Assembly (NCBI RefSeq): GCF_011764565.1
Contig: NZ_AP022871.1
Location: 2,914,320-2,978,319 of the forward strand
Length of the DNA stretch: 64,000 bases
Origin: Phytohabitans suffuscus
GTDB lineage: Bacteria; Actinomycetota; Actinomycetes; Mycobacteriales; Micromonosporaceae
Direction: 5' to 3'
Part shown: positions 6,964 to 17,199 of the stretch, piece after piece
Layout of the letters: the number at the start of each line of letters is the position of its first letter
Numbering within the stretch: the stretch's first letter is position 1
Translations under genes and position numbers: made by a program
Notes under the pieces: generated by a model
Told to the model about the DNA's origin: nothing
What the model saw: the letters and a program-made list of their open reading frames with translations, nothing else
The model's database searches: none

Positions 6964-9726
6964 GTGGCGCTCGTGCGCGTGTACTGCGGTCTGGCGTCGG
7001 CAGATCCGACAGCGCAAGCGGCCTCGGCCGAGTCGCGTCTGACGGTCGCCGTGGTCGACGACGCGGGGCGGCTGCTCGACGTCTGCGAGGTCAGCGACGA
7101 TCCGGCGGGCTATGCCCAGCTGGGTGCGCTGCTCGTGGAGCGCTCCAGCGGGCCGACCGGGGTGGCGATCGCCGCGGACAGCGACGATCACCTGGTCACG
7201 TCGCTCCTGACCGCAGCCGGGCGCCCGCTCGCCATCGCCGATGACGACGCCGCCGACGACTACGCGGAGCGCTTCGCCGATGACGAATCGGTGGAGGAGA
7301 TGGAGTCTCCCGCCGCCGAGCGGCGTGCGGTCGGCCTCGCGCGTGCCCTCCAGGCCGGTGCCCTCTCCGCGGTCGCCCTCCCCGTGCCGCGCGATCTCCT
7401 GCCGTACAAGCCGGTGCTCGCCGCACACGCCGCACTCTGCAACGGCCGGCTCTCCGCCGCTGTCGCGCTGCGCGAGGTGCTCCGCGAGCTCTACCCGGCG
7501 GCCCTGCGGGCCTACCCTGACCCGGCCGAGCCCGTGTCGCTCGCGGTGCTCGACGCGCTGCCCGAGCCGAGCCTGCTCACCGGCGCCTCCGGCGGACGCG
7601 GGCGCGAGTCCACCTCCGCCACCGACGCGGTGATCAGCCAGCTCGCGGCTGAGGGCGTCGCCGACGCCGGGACGGTCTCCGAAAAAATCACCGCGCTGCG
7701 CGTGGCGATCGCCGAGACCTCGCGCCGCGGCAGCACGAGCAAGGCGCTGGTCCCGGCGGTCTCCGAGACCGTGCGGCAGGCGGTCGCCGCCGTGCGCGCC
7801 TGCGATCTGGGCTGTGACGCGCTCATCTCCACGCTCAGCGCACGCCTGACCGCCCCGCCCGCCACGCCCGCCGGGCGGCGCAGCACGCTGCGGCGGGCCG
7901 CCGCCACCGCCGCGGCCCAGGCCGCTCCGCCCGCCAACGCCGGCCTGCACGCGGTCCGCCCACCCGCCGAGGAGCCCGCGCCGACCCGCGTCGGTCGCCG
8001 GGCCCGCCCCGAGCCGGCTGCCGCCAGCGCCGCTCCCGCGATCCCGCACGCGATGACGACGCCGCCGGTGGCACCCGCCCCGGTCACCCGCCCACCGGTC
8101 GCACCGCCGCCGGTCAACCGCCCCGCCGCCGCGCGGGGTGCGGACACCGGCCGCCGCCACGCCGAGCCGGCCAGCCGCCCGGCCTCCACGCCCGCCTCGG
8201 CACCGCCGGCCGCGCCGGCTTCCGCGCCTCCGATGGCCCCGGCGGCCGCGGCCGGGCCGGTCGTCCGCCCGCCGGTGGCGCCACCCCCGGCGAGCCGCCC
8301 GATGACCCCACCGGTCGCGCCGGCCGCGATCAGCGCGCCGACGCCGTTGCCGATCCGCTCGTCGGCGCCGCCGGCCCGCCCCGCGACCCCGACGATCTAC
8401 GGCAGCGGCGCGACCGACACCGCCCAGATCGCGATGCCGCTGGCCCGGCCCGAGCCGCCGCGCACGCCCGAGCCGCCCCGCATGGAGCCGCCGCGCGCAC
8501 CCGAGCCGCCGAGCAGCCGTCCGGTCTCCGCGCCGCCGCCTCCGCCGCCCGGCATCACGCCGATCGCGCCCGCCGCCGTGGTGCCGACCCAGCGGGGCAT
8601 GGCTCCGGCCGACAGCGGCGAGCCGTTCCGTGCCACGCTCACGACGGCCGCGATCAACAGCGCCCGCGCCGAGCGCCAGCGCCCCACGCCGATCCCGCCG
8701 CGCCCCACCATCCGGCACGACAGCCCGTCACCCGATCAGGGTGGCGCGCCCACTCAGGGTGGTTTTGGTGCTACGGATTTGAGTGTGCCCTTGCCCCGAC
8801 ACGCGCCCGAGCCCGGCTCGCGCGCCGCCTGGCCCCTGGTCAACTCGTCCGACAACGACCGCTCCCGCGTCGACGCCGAGCCGTCACGGTCCCGTTTGGA
8901 CGCTGAGCCGCCGGCCCGGCCCCGCTTCGACGCCGAGCTGCCGTCGCGGCCCCGCCTCGACGCCGAGCCGGCCGCCCGCGGCGGCACGTACCAGCGGGCG
9001 AACGGCGAGCGTCCCTCGGGCTACGGCGAGCTCGACCGGCCCGCTCCGCCGGCCGCCTCGGACGGCCGCGTGACGCCGCCGTGGCAGGCCGACGACCTGC
9101 CCCAGGAGCCGCCGATGCTGCGCCTGGTCGAGCCGCCGCCGCTGGCCGACCGCGCGCTCGACGACCGCCAGCTCAGTGGCATGACCGCGCTGGACACCCC
9201 GTCGCTGCGCCTGGTCGACACCGAGGCGAGCGACCGCGGCGCCCGTACGGCCCGCTCCCGCCGCGCGGTGGAGCGCAGCGCGGTGCCGGTGGCCGAGGAG
9301 GCCGACGGCGACCTGCTGATCTTCGCCCAGACCCGCTCGGCGTGGTTCGTCGGCCACCCGGAAGACGAAAACAGCACGGACTGGTCCTCGTCCGCCGACA
9401 CCGGCTGGCGGGCCGCCTCACAGGCCGCCACGCCCTCCGTGGGCGCCGAGACGACGTCGGGCCTGCCCCGCCGCGTCCCCCAGGCCAACCTGGTGCCCGG
9501 CTCCGCCCTGCCGCCCCGCGAGGAGCGCCCGCTGCGCATCGTCCGCGACGCGCAGAGCATCGCCGCCCACACGACCGGCTACTTCCGCGGCTGGCGCCGT
9601 GGGCAGGAGATCGGCGGCTACGCGGTGGGCGGCCGCCCGGGTCGCGAGGCGGCCGGCGGCTGGGACTTCAGCCGCGACTCGGTGGGCCGCGACGACGAGT
9701 ACCGCTCGGCGGGCTACCGCTCCTGA
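6964..9726 (+). CDS. Large protein: possible IS110-like N-terminal domain, Pro-rich linker, CvnA-like C-terminal module
   Basis: The product is 920 residues from GTG 6964, which has GGAGGAGG eight bases upstream; a TTG at 6928 would give 932. Residues 1 to about 290 form a compact domain (LTVAVVDDAGRLLDVCEV, VGLARALQAGALSAV, YKPVLAAHAALCNGRLSAAV) that resembles the RNase H-like N-terminus of IS110-type transposases; this is pattern-based and tentative. Residues 300 to 770 are Pro/Ala/Arg-rich and low in complexity. Residues 780 to 880 (DLLIFAQTRSAWF, GWRAASQAA, GLPRRVPQANLVPG, GYFRGWRRGQE) match the end of the conservon kinase encoded at 11.5-14.9 kb. No transposon ends are seen, so it is a resident gene. 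A terminator follows. Confidence 0.8.
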   Translation: MALVRVYCGLASADPTAQAASAESRLTVAVVDDAGRLLDVCEVSDDPAGYAQLGALLVERSSGPTGVAIAADSDDHLVTSLLTAAGRPLAIADDDAADDYAERFADDESVEEMESPAAERRAVGLARALQAGALSAVALPVPRDLLPYKPVLAAHAALCNGRLSAAVALREVLRELYPAALRAYPDPAEPVSLAVLDALPEPSLLTGASGGRGRESTSATDAVISQLAAEGVADAGTVSEKITALRVAIAETSRRGSTSKALVPAVSETVRQAVAAVRACDLGCDALISTLSARLTAPPATPAGRRSTLRRAAATAAAQAAPPANAGLHAVRPPAEEPAPTRVGRRARPEPAAASAAPAIPHAMTTPPVAPAPVTRPPVAPPPVNRPAAARGADTGRRHAEPASRPASTPASAPPAAPASAPPMAPAAAAGPVVRPPVAPPPASRPMTPPVAPAAISAPTPLPIRSSAPPARPATPTIYGSGATDTAQIAMPLARPEPPRTPEPPRMEPPRAPEPPSSRPVSAPPPPPPGITPIAPAAVVPTQRGMAPADSGEPFRATLTTAAINSARAERQRPTPIPPRPTIRHDSPSPDQGGAPTQGGFGATDLSVPLPRHAPEPGSRAAWPLVNSSDNDRSRVDAEPSRSRLDAEPPARPRFDAELPSRPRLDAEPAARGGTYQRANGERPSGYGELDRPAPPAASDGRVTPPWQADDLPQEPPMLRLVEPPPLADRALDDRQLSGMTALDTPSLRLVDTEASDRGARTARSRRAVERSAVPVAEEADGDLLIFAQTRSAWFVGHPEDENSTDWSSSADTGWRAASQAATPSVGAETTSGLPRRVPQANLVPGSALPPREERPLRIVRDAQSIAAHTTGYFRGWRRGQEIGGYAVGGRPGREAAGGWDFSRDSVGRDDEYRSAGYRS

Positions 9727-9740
9727 CCCTGGATCGTCCG

Positions 9741-9775
9741 AGAGGCGCCGCGCCCGATGGGCCGGCGCCTCTTTC
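9741..9775 (+). terminator. Rho-independent terminator
   Basis: A 10-bp perfect stem, AGAGGCGCCG pairing with CGGCGCCTCT around a 12-base loop, is followed by a short T run. It lies 15 bases after the stop of the large Pro-rich gene and separates it from the oppositely oriented conservon. Confidence 0.75.
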
Positions 9776-9996
9776 GCCGCTGTAGACCGCCGAGACGGCC
9801 CGCAGGCCCCGTTGGGTGGCCCGTTGTTGGCTCTCGACGGGTCAGGCGTCCTGTGTAGAGCTGAGGGCCGTTGCCAGCCCTCCGGAGAGAGAAAGCTCCG
9901 AACTGGACTGGCGCCCGCCCGTCCGGGTTCGTCCCACCGCAGCACGGAGCCGCCGACGGGCATCGGCCCGCCGGCGGCGAGGTGTTACGAGCCCGC

Positions 9997-10608
9997 CTAG
10001 GCGGGTGCGACCGCCCGGGAGCGGCGCATGCTCAGCACGTACTCCACAAGGGAGATGAGAACGTGCTTTGTGGACTCGCGGTTGCGGGCGTCGCAGCTGA
10101 CCACGGGGATGTCGCTGGAGATGGCGAGCGCGTCGCGCACATCCTGCGGGTCGTGGTACTGCATGCCGTCGAAGCAGTTGATGGCCACCAGGTACGGCAG
10201 CCGGCGATGCTCGAAGAAGTCGATCGCCGCGAAGCAGTCGGCGAGTCGACGGGTGTCCACGAGCACGACCGCGCCGATAGCTCCTCGCACCAGCTCGTCC
10301 CACATGAACCAGAACCGGGTCTGGCCGGGGGTGCCGAACAGGTACAGGATCAGGTCGCGGTCGATCGAAATGCGGCCGAAGTCCATGGCCACCGTGGTGG
10401 TCGTCTTACCCGGCACCTGCCGGGTGTCGTCGACACCGACACCGGCCGACGTCATGATCGCCTCGGTGGTCAGCGGCGTGATCTCCGAGACCGAGCCGAC
10501 CAGCGTCGTCTTACCTACGCCGAACCCACCGGCGATGACGATCTTCGCCGACGTCACGCGTCCCGTCAGCGGCGGGCGTTGCGACATGTCAGAGCCTGCG
10601 AAGTCCAC
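9997..10608 (-). CDS. Conservon GTP/ATP-binding protein (CvnD-type)
   Basis: This is the Ras-like small GTPase of a conservon operon, the regulatory switch that in Streptomyces works with a kinase, a Roadblock protein and a DUF742 protein at the membrane. The 203-residue product has P-loop GGFGVGKTTLVGSVSEI, the switch region TTTTVAMDFGRI, DxxG-equivalent LFGTPGQTRFWFMW and the guanine-specificity site AINCFDG. GTG 10608 is preferred because homologues begin M-D-(F/Y) and a GGAG site precedes it; ATG 10587 is the alternative. It overlaps the DUF742 gene by 20 bases and is the last gene of the operon; no CvnE P450 follows. Confidence 0.93.
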   Translation of the reverse strand: MDFAGSDMSQRPPLTGRVTSAKIVIAGGFGVGKTTLVGSVSEITPLTTEAIMTSAGVGVDDTRQVPGKTTTTVAMDFGRISIDRDLILYLFGTPGQTRFWFMWDELVRGAIGAVVLVDTRRLADCFAAIDFFEHRRLPYLVAINCFDGMQYHDPQDVRDALAISSDIPVVSCDARNRESTKHVLISLVEYVLSMRRSRAVAPA

Positions 10609-10969
10609 TCAGCACCCTCTCCAGCAGTTCAGTGCCCACCGCGTCGTTCGTGTCGTCGAGGGACGTCGGCTCGTACACCGCGAGCAGGCCGTCAGCGGCC
10701 ATGTCGGCGATGAGGACCCGGGCCACCCCGAGCGGAAGCTGCATCCGCGCGGCGATCTCCGCGAGCGACTGCAGCCGGCCGTCACAAAGCGCGGCGATGT
10801 ATTGATGCTCCCGGCCCTGACCGCCCTTGGTAGCTCCCGCGGACCGGCCTCGTACGGTGGTCTCTACGAGCGCTTCGAGTGCGATCTCAAGCCTGGGACG
10901 GGTCCGGCCGCGGGTAACGGCGTACGGTCGGACCAGCGCACCGGTCGGCTCGTCGCGTTCTGCCATCAT
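10589..10969 (-). CDS. DUF742 family protein (CvnC-type)
   Basis: A 126-residue DUF742 protein, the third member of the conservon. It shows VRPYAVTRGRTRP near the N-terminus and a winged-helix-like region (ALCDGRLQSLAEIAARMQLPLGVARVLIADMAADGLL). In studied conservons this protein interacts with the Roadblock protein and the GTPase, and a DNA-binding role is suspected. It lies between cvnB and cvnD with short spacing on the upstream side and overlap downstream. The function is inferred from the family; the identification is firm. Confidence 0.92.
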   Translation of the reverse strand: MMAERDEPTGALVRPYAVTRGRTRPRLEIALEALVETTVRGRSAGATKGGQGREHQYIAALCDGRLQSLAEIAARMQLPLGVARVLIADMAADGLLAVYEPTSLDDTNDAVGTELLERVLSGLRRL

Positions 10970-11055
10970 CGCCGTTCACCCCCTCCTGTCGACCCGAACA
11001 AATCTCGAACAGAATCCGTGCACTTGCGGCCCCCTGTGTCGGACCGCTTGTGCGC

Positions 11056-11459
11056 TCAACCCAACATGCCCGCGGTCGTGCGCGGAGCCGGCGTCAGAGC
11101 GTCGCCCACGCGGTCGACGAGCAGCGCCATCTCGTAGCCGACCTGGCCGACGTCGCAGCTGCGCGCCGCCAGCACGGCAAAGGAGGAGCCGTCCGAGATC
11201 GACATCAGGAACAGGAAGCCGTTGTCCATCTCGACCACTGTCTGGAGCACCGCGCCGCCTTCGAAGCACCGCGCGGCCCCTGAGTGAGGCTGACGAGCCC
11301 CGAAGCGATCGCCGCGAGCTGGTCTGCCCGGTCGCGTGGGAGATCGCGCGACGCTGCGAGCAACAGACCATCGGCGGACACCGCGACCGCGTGCGCGACG
11401 CCCGGGACCCGATCGGCGAAGTTGGCGAGTAGCCAGCCGAGATCCTGCGTTGTTGTCAT
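11056..11459 (-). CDS. Roadblock/LC7 domain protein (CvnB-type), one frameshift
   Basis: This is the Roadblock/LC7 protein of the conservon, a likely GTPase regulator that bridges the kinase and CvnD. The frame from ATG 11459 reads [18 protein letters not shown] and [17 protein letters not shown]. It then breaks and continues in another frame with [40 protein letters not shown] and a stop at 11056, giving about 134 residues in total. The break fits one missing base in the C4 run at 11277-11280. Its ATG overlaps the kinase stop (ATGA). The gene is probably intact in the organism and broken only in this sequence. Confidence 0.88.
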
Positions 11460-14400
11460 CCCTCATGCTCCTTCTGGCCGCTCCCGGCCGCGGGGCCCAA
11501 ACCGGTCTGCGAGGTCTCCCCGAACCCGCCGGCTGGTCGTCCTTGGGGTGCGTGCGACCACGCTGCACCCCGCGGTGGTACGCGGACAGCAGACCGCGCA
11601 CCGCCTCTGGTGTACGACGCTGCACTGCGGTGGCGCCCTTTTCCACCCCACCGGGCACGAGCTGAGCCATCGGCACCCGCTTGGGCAGCCCGGCTTGGGT
11701 GGTCTCGGCGGCCGGCCGCTGGGACGCGGCGGTGGCCGCGCGCCAGCCGTCGTCGGCGGCGGTCTGCCAGCCGCCCACAGGCTCCCGGCGTGCCGCTCCG
11801 TTGCCGTTGCCGCCGGAGGGTGGCGGGGCGGAGGGGCGGGTGGCCGCGGCGGGCACCGGTGTGACGGTGGCCGCCGGGGCGCCCTGCGGGGCGGGGCTGG
11901 CAGGTCGTGCGGCATCGACGGTGACGAAGTCGCCGTTCTGCGCCGGCGTGCGCGGCTCCTCTGGCGCACCACGCCGGGTGCGGAACCAGGCCGACTCCAG
12001 CTCGCGGAAGATCGGCAGTTCCATGGTCTCGTCGGCGAACCGGGCCGCCTTACCGGCCGGTCCGGCCGGAGCCGCGGTCGTGGGTCCGTTGGCCGCGGCG
12101 GCCTCGGACGCGGTGACCGCCGGCGGGGTGCCCGGCTTGGCGCCGGTCTCGTTGCGGTTGCTGACCTTGGGCAGCTCGGCGGTCATGTCGAGCGCGGCGG
12201 CCAGCGTCTCCGGCACCGGGGGCGTCGTGGTCGGGCCCGTCTCCGGCGCGCTGACCGGTGGCCAGGCCGGTGGCGCGGAGGCGGCCGGCACGACCGGCGG
12301 CACCGCCGGACCGGGCCGGACCGGCGGGGCCGGCGGCACCTGGGCCTGCGGCGGGATCGGCGGGGCGGAGACCGGCGGCACGGGCGGCGCCGACACCGGG
12401 GAGCCGCCGGGAAGCCGCCGCTACGCGCCTGCGTCTCGGGGTTGGCCGGGATCTGCCGCGGGATGTTGGGCGCGGGGTCGCTGCCGGTCACCTCGCCGTC
12501 GACGGTCCAGTGGTCGGTGCCCCGCCGCTGCGGCAGCGGGTCGCTCGACTGGCCGTTGGTCGGCGTACGCGGGCTGAACGTGCTGCCCGTGCCGTTGGTG
12601 CCGTTCGCCGCCGAGCTGGCGCCGGTGAGGTCGGACCACGCCGGCATCGACCGCTGCGGCGGGCCGGGAGGGCCGACCATGCGGCCACCGTTGAGCGGCG
12701 CGGGGTCGAACGGGCGTCCGGGAGGTGCCGAGGTCGGGCCGCTCTCCAGGGCCAGCGGCGTGGCGCCGACGGGCGGGCGGTGCACCGGCTGCGGCGGCGG
12801 GGGCGGGGGCTGGGTGGCCGGCGGCACCATCGTCGGCTGGAACGGCGACGCGCCCGGCTCGTTGCGCCCGGAGAGAGCGCGGGGCACGAGCACCGACGTC
12901 GGCAGCGTCACGTCGGCGACGGTGCCGCGCTCGGTGGCCGGCCGGAGCTCGACCTTGACGCCGTGCCGGGCGGCCAGCCGCGCGACCACGACCAGGCCCA
13001 TCATCCGGGAGACGGCGACGTCGACCATCGGCGGCGTGGCGAGCCTCTCGTTGAGGTCGTGCATCTGGTCGGGCGTGATGCCGATGCCGCGGTCCTCGAC
13101 GTACAGCACGGCGCGGTCGCCCACCCGGCGGGCCTCGACCATGACGTGCGAGTCGGGCGGCGAAAACGCGGTGGCGTTGTCGAACAGCTCGGCGACCAGG
13201 TGGACCAGGTCGTTGACCGCGCTGGACGCGACCTCGAGGTCGCGGTCGATCACACCGAACTCGATGCGCGTGTAGTGCTCGACCTCGGACTGCGCGGCCC
13301 GTAGGACGTCGATGAGCGCCGCCGGCTCGCGCTGGACGCGGGTGGAGTCGGCGCCGGCGAGGACCAGGAGGTTTTCGTCGTTGCGGCGCATCCGGGTGGC
13401 CAGGTGGTCGAGCTGGAACAGCTCGGCCAGGCGGTCCGGGTCTTCCTCGCCGCGCTCCAGCCGGTCGAGGTGGCCGATCAGCCGGTCGACCAGGATCTGC
13501 GAACGGCGGGCCAGGTTGACGAACATCGTCGCGACGGAGGCGCGCAGTGCGGCCTGCTCGGCGGCGGTTCGGACGGCTTCGAGGTGGACCGCGTTGAACG
13601 CCTCGGTCACCTGCCCGAACTCGTCCTTGCTGCGGACCGGCAGCGGCTCGGCGATCTGGCTGGCGACCTGCACCGGCGAGAGCTGGCCGGACAGCGTCGG
13701 GTCGCGGAGGCGGGAGACCGCGTGGGGCAGCCCGTACTGCGCGACGGAGAGGGCGCCGTGCCGCAGCTCGCGCAGCGACCGGGCCATCGAGCGGGCGACC
13801 GCCCAGGCGAAGAGGATGGCGAGCAGCAGGACGCCGAGCAGCACGCCGGCCTCGACGAGCAGCTGCTCGTACTCCTGGTCACGCAGCGTGGTGGCGCGGT
13901 CGACGACCTCGGCGTCGACCGAGACCTCGACCTTGCGGACCAGGTCGGCCTTGGCCAGCAGGGCGCCGTCCCAGTCGGCCGCGTCGAAGTCACGGTCGCT
14001 GATGTTGGGGCCGTCGCGGCTCTGCAGGTATCCCGAGTAGCCCTCGACCTTGCGCAGGTCGGAGCCGGCGACCGTCTGGTCGAAAAGCTCGGCGTCGGTG
14101 CGGGTGGCGACCGCCTTGAACGCCTGCACGGCCTGGTCCTGCCCGGTCTGCGTCTCGATGTACTGGGTCCGCAGGTTGGGCGTGAACGTGCCGGTGTTGA
14201 GGATGTTGAGGCCGACGATCCGCTCCTGGGAGATGAACTCCTTGAAGCGGGCGAGCGCCGCCGTGGCGCGCATCTGGTCACCGAGCGTGGTGTCACCGGC
14301 GAGCTGGGCCGCCGAGTCGCGCACCGAGATCAGGCTGGTGAGCAGCGTCGTGTAGTTGCTGCTGGTCTGGCTGAGCTGGAGCTTGCCGTTGGTCACCTGG

Positions 14401-14869
14401 CTGCGGATCGCGGGCAGGTCGGCGAGGCGCTGGTCGATCGCGGTGAGCGTGTCGCGGAAGTTGACCGGGAGGTCGTCGGCGTTGAGGGCGTTGCGCTCCT
14501 GCTGGTACGGCCGCTTGGTCTCGTCGACCGTCGGCTGCACCTTCGTGTACGCGTCGTTGTACCTCTGCTTGCCGGCCTGGTCGGACGGCCGCACGCCGAG
14601 CAGCATCGCCGCGGCGGCCCGCTCGTTTTGCAGGTTGTGCACCAGAGCGCCCGACGCCTCCGACAGCTGCGACAGTGTGCGCGCGCGGTCAGCGTCGTTC
14701 GCCGTGCCGAGGTGCTCGATCAGGCCGTTGGTGCCGACCCGATGGTGGCCAGGGTGGGCACGATCATGATCAGGCCAAGCTTGGACCAGATCGGAAGATC
14801 TCGAAGCCGGCCCAGCGGCCGGCGGAGACGCGACATGACAGAGTCCGCCGTCGTCGGCTGCTTACTCAC
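11456..14869 (-). CDS. Nitrate/sulfonate-sensing-type sensor histidine kinase (CvnA-type), three frameshifts
   Basis: This is the membrane kinase-like sensor of the conservon, about 1,138 residues when repaired. GTG 14869 has GGAGAGGG upstream. In order it has an N-terminal helix ([17 protein letters not shown]), an extracellular NIT-type helical sensor, a second helix ([19 protein letters not shown]) with HAMP, a histidine-phosphotransfer-like region, and a HATPase domain ([28 protein letters not shown]). A Pro-rich tail ends with [14 protein letters not shown] and YHRGVQRGR. The frame breaks at C3 14738-14740, G4 12398-12401 and C4 11518-11521, each equal to one missing base. Downstream are cvnB, cvnC and cvnD. 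The ligand is unknown. Confidence 0.88.
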
Positions 14870-15286
14870 GTCACCGCCCTCTCCAGCTCCGGCGCCCGGC
14901 CCGTCAAACTGGGCACCGCTCATCGACCGACCCGGTCGGGTCGAACCCCGAGATTCCATCACGACCCGTGTCAAAGAGAAAGGCCAGGTTCGCCCTAACC
15001 GTCCCGCATTCGGGCGAAAGTAGCTATTGATAGCAATGCGTCCATGATCGGTTACTGATTGTGAGCGCACGTGCTGTCCAACTTGTCCTGGCGGCTAGGT
15101 CCGGGCCGCGATGATTACCTCGCCAAGGATGGCGACGGTGCGGCAGTGCCGACCATGGCCCGACCGGGCAGCGACGGCAAGGCCGAAGTGCCGGTTTACG
15201 CGCTGCGTGCATACCGCCGGGTAACCGCTCGGCGCGGCCTGACTGACCGAATCGCCACAGTTGCCGGACCGGGCGGAGGCTCGGTA
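14870..15286. other. Intergenic region upstream of the conservon
   Basis: This 417-base gap lies between the conservon start and the 3' end of the adenosine deaminase gene. No convincing gene is seen. It should hold the conservon promoter. It contains a lower-GC patch near 15010-15060 with the dyad GCTAT-TG-ATAGC (15023-15034), a possible operator or promoter element. Confidence 0.45.
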
Positions 15287-16351
15287 TTACAACAACTTTG
15301 CGTAGGCCGGCTTGATCACTTCGTTGATGATCGCGAGCCGCTCGTCAAACGGGATGAAAGCGCTCTTCATCGCATTAATCGTGAACCATTGCATTTCAGC
15401 CCAACCATAGCCGAACGCCTCCACCAGCAGGGCCATCTCGCGGGACATGGAGGTGCCGCTCATCAGGCGGTTGTCGGTGTTGACCGTCACCCGGAAACGC
15501 AGGTCGCGCAGCAGGCCGATCGGGTGCTCGGCGATCGACGGCGCGGCGCCGGTCTGCACGTTGGAGGACGGGCACAGCTCCAGCGGGATCCGCTTGTCCC
15601 GCACGTACGCCGCGAGCCGCCCCAGCACCCCGCCGGTGACGTCGTCGACGATCCGCACGCCGTGGCCCAGCCGGTCGGCGCCGCACCACTGGATCGCCTG
15701 CCAGATCGACGGCAGCCCGAACGCCTCGCCGGCGTGGATCGTGAAGTGGAAGTTCTCCCGCTGCAGGTACTCGAAGGCGTCCAGGTGCCGGGTGGGCGGG
15801 AAGCCAGCCTCCGCGCCGGCGATGTCGAAACCGACCACGCCGGTGTCCCGGAAGCGCACCGCCAGCTCGGCGATCTCCTGCGAGCGGGCGGCGTGGCGCA
15901 TCGCGGTCAGCAGCGTGCCGATCCGGATCGGGCGGCCGGCCGCGGCGGCCCGCTCCGACCCGTCGGCGAACCCGGCGAGCACCGCCTCCACCACCTGCTC
16001 CAGCGTCAGCCCGCGGTTGAGGTGCTGCTCGGGGGCGAAGCGCACCTCCGCGTACACCACGCCGTCGTCGGCCAGGTCGAGCGCGCACTCGGTGGCCACC
16101 CGCCGCAGCGCCGACTCGGTCTGCATCACCGCGACCGTGTGCTCGAACGTCGCGATGTACCGCTCCAGCGAGCCGGAGTCGCACGCGGAGACGAACCAGC
16201 CGGCCAACTGGTCCGCGGTGGTCTCCGGAAGGGGGTGTCCGACCTCGGCGGCCAGCTCGATGATCGTGGCCGGACGGAGCCCGCCGTCGAGGTGGTCGTG
16301 CAGAAGAGCCTTCGGGGCCTTGACGATGTCCTCGTAAGCGATTGCGACCAT
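15287..16351 (-). CDS. add: Adenosine deaminase
   Basis: Adenosine deaminase converts (deoxy)adenosine to (deoxy)inosine in purine salvage. The 354-residue protein carries the zinc-site motif [12 protein letters not shown] near the N-terminus, the catalytic [15 protein letters not shown] and the late aspartate motif [15 protein letters not shown], with spacing typical of actinobacterial ADA. The ATG at 16351 lies seven bases after a CATAAT hexamer, so the transcript may be leaderless. It is divergent from the methyltransferase gene and forms part of a local set of nucleoside-salvage genes reaching to 25 kb. Confidence 0.95.
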   Translation of the reverse strand: MVAIAYEDIVKAPKALLHDHLDGGLRPATIIELAAEVGHPLPETTADQLAGWFVSACDSGSLERYIATFEHTVAVMQTESALRRVATECALDLADDGVVYAEVRFAPEQHLNRGLTLEQVVEAVLAGFADGSERAAAAGRPIRIGTLLTAMRHAARSQEIAELAVRFRDTGVVGFDIAGAEAGFPPTRHLDAFEYLQRENFHFTIHAGEAFGLPSIWQAIQWCGADRLGHGVRIVDDVTGGVLGRLAAYVRDKRIPLELCPSSNVQTGAAPSIAEHPIGLLRDLRFRVTVNTDNRLMSGTSMSREMALLVEAFGYGWAEMQWFTINAMKSAFIPFDERLAIINEVIKPAYAKLL

Positions 16352-16358
16352 GGGAAAG

Positions 16359-16364
16359 ATTATG
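16359..16364 (-). promoter_or_regulatory. Candidate -10 element of the adenosine deaminase gene
   Basis: On the minus strand the hexamer CATAAT lies seven bases before the ATG at 16351. This is the spacing of a leaderless actinobacterial transcript, and no Shine-Dalgarno sequence is present. The site overlaps the start of the opposite methyltransferase gene. Confidence 0.4.
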
Positions 16365-17199
16365 GACGCTCAAGTGCTCGCGGAGTTGCGGTGCCCGGTT
16401 TGTGGCGAGCCGCTCGACACCGCGCCAGGAGTGCTGCGCTGCCCGCGCGGCCACAGCTTCGACATCGCCCGCCAGGGATACGTCAACCTGAGCGCCGGCC
16501 GTTCCCCGCACGCCGGCGACACGGCGCAGATGGTGGCGGCGCGGGCCGAGTTCCTGGACGCCGGGCACTACGACTTCATCTCCGCCGCCGTGGCGCGGGC
16601 CGCGCGTGTCGCGTACCAGGGCGGTCTGGTCCTGGACGCCGGCGCCGGCACGGGCCGGCACCTGGCCGCGGTGCTCGACGCCCTCCCGGCCGCACCCGGT
16701 CTGGCGCTGGACGTCTCGAAGCCGGCGCTGCGCCGCGCGGCGCGCGCCCACCCCGGGCCGGCGCCGCCCTCTGCGACACGTGGGCCGGCTGCCGGTGGCG
16801 GACGGGTCGGCCGGGGTGGTGCTGGACGTGTTCGCGCCGCGCAACGGCCCGGAGTTTCGCCGGGTGCTGCGGCCGGGCGGGGTGCTGCTGGTGGTGACAC
16901 CCGCCGCCGACCACCTCCGGGAGCTCGTCGAGCGGCTGTCGCTGCTCCGGGTCGACCCGGACAAGGCCGAGCGGGTGGCGGCGAGCCTGGACGGGCACTT
17001 CGCACCGGCCGGGGAGACCGCGCTCAGCCGCACGCTGACGCTCAGCCCGCGCGAGGCGCGGACGCTGGTCGGGATGGGCCCGAGCGCCTGGCACAGCACG
17101 CCCGTCACGCTCCCCGGCCCGGTCACCGTGACCGCGTCGGTGCGGCTCGGCGTCTACGTGGAGAGGTCGACCTCTTCCCAGCCGGCGGGCGGGTCGTGA
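16362..17199 (+). CDS. RlmA-like rRNA (guanine-N1) methyltransferase, two frameshifts
   Basis: This is a SAM-dependent methyltransferase of the RlmA/TlrB type, which methylates 23S rRNA near G745/G748. The N-terminus has the zinc-binding pattern [10 protein letters not shown] then [10 protein letters not shown], followed by QGYVNLS and the SAM motif [16 protein letters not shown]. The C-terminal half reads [34 protein letters not shown] and [20 protein letters not shown]. The frame breaks twice, near 16758-16770 and at the GGG at 16782-16784, each equal to one missing base; repaired length is about 280 residues. ATG 16350 is an alternative start. Members of this family can also confer macrolide resistance, but nothing here shows that. 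Confidence 0.82.

Noticed and set aside
6964..7850. An insertion sequence, because the N-terminal domain looks like an IS110 transposase
   Set aside because: No terminal repeats, no target duplication and no C-terminal transposase domain; the gene has a native operon and a conservon-type tail.
5389..8718. A very long open frame on the minus strand opposite the acidic and Pro-rich genes
   Set aside because: It is a GC-bias shadow: Arg/Gly-rich composition, no domains, and it overlaps three better-supported genes.
11056..14869. Conservon kinase and Roadblock genes as pseudogenes
   Set aside because: All breaks are single-base deletions in G/C runs with intact coding on both sides; the same error type hits essential genes in the window.
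16362..17199. Macrolide resistance methyltransferase
   Set aside because: The family fold matches RlmA/TlrB, but sequence alone cannot separate housekeeping from resistance, and no antibiotic genes are nearby.
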